NCBI GenBank assembly: GCA_041552135.1
Contig: JBFELL010000032.1
Span: 1-21,166, forward strand
Source of the DNA: SZUA-186 sp041552135
GTDB lineage: Bacteria > Pseudomonadota > Gammaproteobacteria > UBA9214
DNA: 21,166 bases
Direction of reading: 5' to 3'
The notes below the pieces were generated by a model. The model was not told the DNA's origin and did no database searches. It was given only the letters and a program-made list of their open reading frames with translations. Numbering within the stretch: position 1 is the stretch's first letter; each line of letters opens with the position of its first letter. Shown here one piece after another: positions 14,845 to 21,166 of this stretch. The translations under genes were made by a program, and so were the position numbers.

Positions 14845-14882
14845 AGTATAAGCCAGGATATCCCGGTGCACAGGCCGGGATA
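14845..14882 (-). promoter_or_regulatory. Candidate promoter/operator for the PDZ gene: TATACT -10 with adjacent inverted repeat
   Basis: On the minus strand TATACT (14845-14850 on the + coordinates) matches five of six -10 positions. No good -35 hexamer is seen at 17 nt. The would-be spacer and -35 region is occupied by a perfect 8-bp inverted repeat, TATCCCGG (14859-14866) and CCGGGATA (14875-14882), with an 8-nt centre. This could be an operator or a stem-loop. The functional assignment is inference. Confidence 0.3.
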
Positions 14883-14992
14883 AGCGCTGCCCGCCTTTGC
14901 TGCGGTGATCGCGGGCGGTGTTGGCGGTATGATTGCCGGACACCTGTACACGAGTCTGCCGGTTCAATACCACACTTGCATCAGCCATCCGC

Positions 14993-15745
14993 ATGATTGT
15001 CCTGTTGACCGACTTTGGCCTTGAGGGTCCCTATATTGGCCAGGTAGCCGCGGTGTTACACCGGCAGGCGCCCGGCGTGCCCGTGGTCAATCTCTTCTCT
15101 GACCTGCCGCCCTTCGATATCAAGGCGGCGGCCTACCTGCTGCCGGCCTACACCGGTCGCCTGCCGCCGGGCACCGTGTGCCTGTGCGTGGTCGATCCCG
15201 GTGTCGGTGGCGCCCGCCCGGCCTGTGCGGTGGCCGCCGGCGGTCGCTGGTACGTCGGACCTGACGAGGGCCTGTTCACACTGCTGGCGCGGCAAACCGG
15301 GATCCACGGTTGTTACCGCCTGCCGCAGGCCCTGGGGGCAGCGCCCAGTTTCCATGGCCGTGATGTATTTGCGCCGGTGGCGGCCCGCCTGGCCTGTAAC
15401 GGCCGGGTTGCCGGTGACTGGGAGGCGGCCCAGCTCGCACGGCGCGATGACTGGCCGGACGATCTGCCGCGGGTCCTCTACATCGACCGTTTCGGCAATG
15501 CCGTGACCGGCCTGCGGGCCGGGGCTGTTGCCGCATCGACCGTGTTGCGGGTGAACGGCCGCGAGTTGCCGCGGGCCGTGACCTTCTCGTCAGTCGATGC
15601 CGGCCAGGCCTTCTGGTATGAAAACGCGAACGGCCTGGTGGAGATCGCAGTGAACCGTGCCAGGGCCGATGTGACGCTGGGTGTGGAGGTCGGTACGGCG
15701 GTAGAGCTGCAGGTGATGCCGGCCGGACCAGGCCGAAGGCCGTAA
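14993..15745 (+). CDS. SAM hydroxide adenosyltransferase (DUF62 / SAM hydrolase family)
   Basis: 250 residues from the ATG at 14993. A TTG at 14933 in the same frame would add 20 unrelated residues. The N-terminal domain begins MIVLLTDFGLEGPYIGQ and carries VVDPGVGG and FHGRDVFAP. The C-terminal beta domain carries YIDRFGNAVTGL and FWYENANGLVEIAVNRARADV. Asp68, Arg75 and His121 match the Asp-Arg-His triad of archaeal and bacterial family members, which hydrolyse S-adenosylmethionine to adenosine and methionine. The family also includes fluorinase and chlorinase, but nothing here points to halogenation. It is probably cytosolic and may adjust SAM levels. It stands alone between the PDZ gene and uvrA, with no ribosome binding site that I can recognise. 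Confidence 0.88.
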   Translation: MIVLLTDFGLEGPYIGQVAAVLHRQAPGVPVVNLFSDLPPFDIKAAAYLLPAYTGRLPPGTVCLCVVDPGVGGARPACAVAAGGRWYVGPDEGLFTLLARQTGIHGCYRLPQALGAAPSFHGRDVFAPVAARLACNGRVAGDWEAAQLARRDDWPDDLPRVLYIDRFGNAVTGLRAGAVAASTVLRVNGRELPRAVTFSSVDAGQAFWYENANGLVEIAVNRARADVTLGVEVGTAVELQVMPAGPGRRP

Positions 15746-15746
15746 T

Positions 15747-15775
15747 CCGGCACAGGGGGGCATTGGCGGTGCCGG
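15747..15775 (+). other. Stem-loop after the SAM hydrolase gene
   Basis: CCGGCAC (15747-15753) and GTGCCGG (15769-15775) form a perfect 7-bp stem around a 15-nt loop, starting 2 nt after the stop codon. No T-tract follows, so it is not a standard intrinsic terminator. It may protect the 3' end or assist another termination mode. Confidence 0.4.
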
Positions 15776-15828
15776 GTTGCGGTGCTGCGCACCTGCCCCG
15801 ACCTGCACCAGTACAGAAAATGTAACGG

Positions 15829-15861
15829 GCAGCAGGAGCGGCGTCTTCGCCGCGGTGCTGC
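15829..15861 (-). terminator. Candidate terminator hairpin after uvrA
   Basis: Directly after the uvrA stop (minus strand) lies a two-part stem. The outer part is GCAGC (15829-15833) with GCTGC (15857-15861). The inner part is GCGGCG (15838-15843) with CGCCGC (15848-15853), closing a TCTT loop (+ strand). The minus-strand downstream sequence is CCGTTACATTTTC, only modestly T-rich, so termination strength is uncertain. Confidence 0.45.
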
Positions 15862-15862
15862 G

Positions 15863-18721
<2,859 letters not shown>

Positions 18722-18753
18722 GGCTGTGCGTCAGTCACTGATGGAAACCTGCT

Positions 18754-18783
18754 AATATACGGCGTTTTCGTGTTGGCGGCCAA
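18754..18783 (-). promoter_or_regulatory. Candidate uvrA promoter
   Basis: On the minus strand TTGGCC (18778-18783) and TATATT (18754-18759) are 18 nt apart, about 33 nt upstream of the uvrA start. Each matches four to five consensus positions. The overlapping + strand TAATAT (18753-18758) could serve as a -10 for the MFS gene. No full LexA box of the CTGT-N8-ACAG type is present in 18722-18790. Confidence 0.35.
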
Positions 18784-18790
18784 AGCAGTC

Positions 18791-20182
18791 ATGAACCACT
18801 CTCCGGAACCCCGTCAGGGCAGCGCCATGAGCCGGGCGGAAATGCGCGCGGCATTCTCCCTGTCGGGCGTCTATGCCCTGCGGATGCTGGGGTTGTTCAT
18901 GATCCTGCCGGTCTTTGCCCTGTATGCCGGTGAGCTGCAGGGCGTCACGCCGGCCCTTACCGGGCTTGCCATCGGTGCCTATGGCATCACCCAGGCGCTG
19001 CTGCAGATCCCCGCCGGCCTGTTATCGGACCGGATCGGCCGCAAGCCGGTCATCATCGGTGGTCTGCTGGTGTTCGCCTTCGGCAGCGTGGTGGCGGCTC
19101 AGGCGGAGTCCATTCACCTGGTTATCCTCGGGCGTGCCCTGCAGGGTGCCGGCGCTATCGCCGCGGCGATCATGGCGCTGGTTGCCGATCTGACCCGCGA
19201 GGAACACCGCATCAAGGCCATGGCCCTGATCGGCATGAGCATCGGCCTGTCATTTGCCCTTGCCCTGATCCTGGGGCCGATGCTGGATCGCTGGGTGGGC
19301 GTGCCCGGCATCTTCTGGATCACGGCATGGCTCGCCCTGGGTGGCATCCTGGTGGTGGCGTTTGTCGTGCCGCATCCGCCGCAGGCGCGCAGGCACCGCG
19401 AGGCCGAGGCAATCCCGGCGCAGTTCGGCCGCGTGCTGCGCAACCCGCAACTGCTGCGGCTGGATTTCGGCATCCTGGTACTGCACATGGTGCTGACTGC
19501 CAGTTTCGTGGTGCTGCCGCTGGTGTTACGTGACCAGGTTGCGCTTGATGCGGATCGCCACTGGCAGGTGTATCTGACCGTGCTGGTCGGTTCGGTGCTG
19601 GCGATGCTGCCCTTTATTATCCTGGCGGAGCGCAAGGGCCGGGTAAAACCGGTATTCATTGGCGCCATCGCGCTACTGGTGGTGGCCGAGGCCGGACTGT
19701 TCCTGGTATCTCTGACGCTGGTGCGCGTCATTTTCCTGCTGTTTATGTTCTTCGCGGCGTTTAATCTGCTGGAAGCCATGCTGCCGTCCCTGATCTCGCG
19801 GCTGGCGCCGGCTGATTGCCGCGGTACCGCGATGGGGGTGTATTCCAGTGCCCAGTTCCTGGGTGCCTTCCTCGGGGGGGCGCTGGGTGGTCTGGTGCAG
19901 GGGCGCTTCGGGATACAGGCGGTGTTCCTGTTTGCCGCGCTGGCGCTGCTGGTGTGGCTGGCCATGGCGGTATCGATGCGGGTGCCGCGCAAGCTGGGCA
20001 GCTATATCCACAGGATCGACGTGGTTGAGCAGGCCGCGGCCGACCGACTCCGGCAGGAACTGGCGGCGCAGGCCGGTGTGGTAGAGGTGGTGGTGGTCCC
20101 GGAAGAGGGCGTCGCCTATCTGAAGGTGGACCGGCTCGCCTTCAATGCCGCAGATCTGCCCGGCCGCCGTGGCCAGCCGTAG
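18791..20182 (+). CDS. MFS transporter, YajR-type, with C-terminal YAM-like domain
   Basis: 463 residues from the ATG at 18791. An ATG at 18827 (MSRAEMRAAF) has a better ribosome binding site, AGGG at 7-nt spacing, and is an alternative. The open frame upstream to 18497 is antisense to uvrA and not real. Twelve membrane helices are predicted. Motif A is visible as SDRIGRKPVIIGGL, and LQGAGAIAAAIMALVADLTREEHRIKAMALIGMSIG and AFNLLEAMLPSLISRLAP resemble E. coli YajR and the Pseudomonas gene beside uvrA. The cytoplasmic tail (about the last 65 residues, VVEVVVVPEEGVAYLKVD) fits the YAM domain. The substrate is unknown. Proton-driven efflux is likely from the family. Confidence 0.92.
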   Translation: MNHSPEPRQGSAMSRAEMRAAFSLSGVYALRMLGLFMILPVFALYAGELQGVTPALTGLAIGAYGITQALLQIPAGLLSDRIGRKPVIIGGLLVFAFGSVVAAQAESIHLVILGRALQGAGAIAAAIMALVADLTREEHRIKAMALIGMSIGLSFALALILGPMLDRWVGVPGIFWITAWLALGGILVVAFVVPHPPQARRHREAEAIPAQFGRVLRNPQLLRLDFGILVLHMVLTASFVVLPLVLRDQVALDADRHWQVYLTVLVGSVLAMLPFIILAERKGRVKPVFIGAIALLVVAEAGLFLVSLTLVRVIFLLFMFFAAFNLLEAMLPSLISRLAPADCRGTAMGVYSSAQFLGAFLGGALGGLVQGRFGIQAVFLFAALALLVWLAMAVSMRVPRKLGSYIHRIDVVEQAAADRLRQELAAQAGVVEVVVVPEEGVAYLKVDRLAFNAADLPGRRGQP

Positions 20183-20254
20183 AACATGCGGCGGTCATCA
20201 CATAGAATGGGTGCCTGGATACGACCTCATCGAGACGGAGGAAGAGGACAGGGA

Positions 20255-20274
20255 GAGTGCAGAATATATACAGG
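20255..20274 (-). promoter_or_regulatory. LexA-like half-site before ssb
   Basis: On the minus strand CTGTATATAT, matching the left ten positions of the E. coli LexA consensus, runs from 20273 down to 20264. The right half (TTCTGCA) does not match ACAG. It overlaps the ssb ribosome binding site. A degenerate SOS operator is possible, but AT-rich chance similarity is equally so. Confidence 0.2.
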
Positions 20275-20282
20275 AGAGCGTA

Positions 20283-20729
20283 ATGGCGCGAGGAATTAAC
20301 AAGGTAATACTGGTGGGCAATCTCGGCAATGACCCGGATGTGCGTTATATGCCCAACGGCGAGGCGGTGGCCAATGTCAGCGTGGCAACGACCGAGTCGT
20401 GGAAAGACAAGCAGACCGGCGAGAAGCAGGAACGCACCGAATGGCACCGGGTCGTCATGTTCCGGCGCCTTGGCGAGATTGCCGGTGAATACCTGAAAAA
20501 GGGATCGCAGGTCTATATCGAAGGCAAGCTGCAGACCCGCAAATGGCAGGACAAGAACGGCAACGATCGCTACACGACGGAGATCGTCGCCAGTGACATG
20601 CAGATGCTTGGCGGGCGTGGTGGCAGTGCCGGGTTTGCCGGCGAACAGGCGCCAGCCCCGCAGCAGGCCGCCGCGGCCGGTGGCGGGGGCAGCAGCGCGC
20701 CTGATTTCGACGACGATATTCCGTTCTGA
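20283..20729 (+). CDS. ssb: Single-stranded DNA-binding protein
   Basis: 148 residues from the ATG at 20283, with a strong AGGAGAG ribosome binding site. The upstream in-frame extension to 20145 is not real. The OB-fold (about 1-110) begins MARGINKVILVGNLGNDPDVRYMPNGEAVANVSVAT and has TEWHRVVMF and GSQVYIEGKLQTRKWQD. A short Gly/Ala/Pro/Gln linker follows, and then the acidic tip DFDDDIPF that binds RecQ, PriA, RecO, exonuclease I and other partners. It would act as a tetramer on replication and repair intermediates. The linker is shorter than in E. coli SSB (178 residues). It lies 100 nt after the MFS gene. Confidence 0.98.
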   Translation: MARGINKVILVGNLGNDPDVRYMPNGEAVANVSVATTESWKDKQTGEKQERTEWHRVVMFRRLGEIAGEYLKKGSQVYIEGKLQTRKWQDKNGNDRYTTEIVASDMQMLGGRGGSAGFAGEQAPAPQQAAAAGGGGSSAPDFDDDIPF

Positions 20730-20754
20730 TCCGGTCGGAGCGGGCGGTATGAAC

Positions 20755-20781
20755 AGAGGCCTGCATTGCAGGCCTTTTTTA
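20755..20781 (+). terminator. Intrinsic terminator of ssb
   Basis: AGGCCTGC (20757-20764) and GCAGGCCT (20768-20775) form an 8-bp stem with an ATT loop, followed by six T (20775-20780). It is 27 nt after the ssb stop, a textbook intrinsic terminator. Confidence 0.92.
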
Positions 20782-21046
20782 TGCCTGAGTATTATTCCCG
20801 CGCGGGCCTCGCCCGGCGTCCTGCCTTGCGTGGCAGGCATATTCCTCTGTACCTCGCGCGGTGATGACATTGGGTTTCCTGTCCTGTCCCGTTCGGTGGC
20901 AGGGCGAGCGATGGCCGCAGGGAGGTCCTTGCCTGTCCAAACGGCAAGGCGGCGCCTTTCTACCGTCTGGTACGGTTTGTGTCGGTCCCTGCGTTGCACC
21001 CTTGCCTCGGGTCACGCCTGAAATGCCGGTTGTTTCCCACTCATAC
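20782..21046. other. Non-coding stretch with three small stem-loops
   Basis: I see no supportable gene here. The open frames on both strands lack family features, ribosome binding sites and plausible composition. Three hairpins are visible: CCTGCC/GGCAGG (20820-20825 with 20832-20837), CCTTGCC/GGCAAGG (20927-20933 with 20943-20949), and ACCGT/ACGGT (20962-20966 with 20972-20976). There is no promoter or terminator pair that would define a small RNA. It could be a leader for the gene beyond the window, or eroded DNA. Confidence 0.5.
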
Positions 21047-21110
21047 CCCAATATCTTTATATCGGAAGATTGCATGACCCAATATATTGGGATTTGTTGG
21101 AGTGTATAAT
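21047..21110 (+). promoter_or_regulatory. Candidate operator-promoter: 14-bp palindrome and TATAAT
   Basis: CCCAATATATTGGG (21078-21091) is a perfect palindrome. A further copy of its half, CCCAATAT, lies at 21047-21054, exactly 31 nt upstream of the same half in the palindrome (about three helical turns). TATAAT, a perfect -10, is at 21105-21110, with no consensus -35 because the palindrome fills that position. This is the layout of a regulated promoter reading rightward. The regulator and the target gene are not visible. An ATG at 21151 (reading MVKKS to the window edge) lacks a ribosome binding site, so I do not call it. Confidence 0.5.
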
Positions 21111-21166
21111 CACCCAGAAATCATCCATTCTCACGTTGCCCTGGCCGCGAATGGTTAAAAAATCGA

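Noticed and set aside
20142..20999. A 285-codon minus-strand frame across ssb and the downstream gap
   Set aside because: It is antisense to ssb and crosses the ssb terminator. No ribosome binding site or family feature is seen, and the hydrophobic stretches are explained by the reverse reading of ssb.
21151..21166. Possible start of a gene at the window edge (ATG reading MVKKS)
   Set aside because: No ribosome binding site precedes it and only five codons are visible, so it cannot be supported, though the upstream TATAAT makes a gene nearby likely.

Overview
The window is about 21.2 kb of GC-rich bacterial chromosome. It almost certainly comes from a gammaproteobacterium outside the enteric group. 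The evidence for this is RpoA, L16, S11, SecY and UvrA sequences very close to the E. coli versions, the uvrA / YajR-type MFS / ssb neighbourhood seen in Pseudomonas-like genomes, and a SSB ending in the DDDIPF tip. A Chromatiales/Ectothiorhodospira-like sulfur bacterium would fit, but the genus cannot be read from the sequence.

Region 1 (1-13866) is a complete translation supercluster on the + strand, in the canonical order. It holds the 3' end of tuf, the S10 operon (rpsJ-rplC-rplD-rplW-rplB-rpsS-rplV-rpsC-rplP-rpmC-rpsQ), the spc operon (rplN-rplX-rplE-rpsN-rpsH-rplF-rplR-rpsE-rpmD-rplO-secY-rpmJ) and the alpha operon (rpsM-rpsK-rpsD-rpoA-rplQ). It closes with a strong intrinsic terminator. 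Genes are mostly 0-40 nt apart, and several overlap by 1-4 nt, which suggests translational coupling. The only sizeable internal gap is 181 nt between rpmJ and rpsM. It carries a plausible sigma70 promoter and a leader hairpin whose 3' arm could also pair with the rpsM start codon. tuf lies only 28 nt before rpsJ, so the long E. coli-type S10 leader cannot be present in its usual place.

Region 2 (13867-15862) holds two less familiar genes transcribed away from each other. One is a minus-strand, membrane-anchored coiled-coil/PDZ protein. The other is a plus-strand SAM hydroxide adenosyltransferase (DUF62 family) with its Asp-Arg-His triad intact. Their shared intergenic region contains two inverted repeats.

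Region 3 (15863-20780) holds uvrA (minus strand, nucleotide excision repair), divergent from a YajR-type MFS transporter, which is followed by ssb and its intrinsic terminator. In E. coli uvrA and ssb are direct divergent neighbours sharing a LexA box. Here an MFS gene separates them and no full LexA box is evident, only a half-site just before ssb.

Region 4 (20781-21166) has no convincing gene. It contains three small stem-loops and, near the end, a perfect 14-bp palindrome with an extra upstream half-site next to a perfect TATAAT. This looks like the regulatory region of a gene that starts at or beyond the window edge.

Overall this is mostly housekeeping DNA, and I found no sign of a large undescribed system. 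The points most worth a second look are the four-cysteine (zinc-type) S4, the candidate autoregulatory RNA structures before rpsM and rplE, the split uvrA/ssb control region, and the terminal palindrome.
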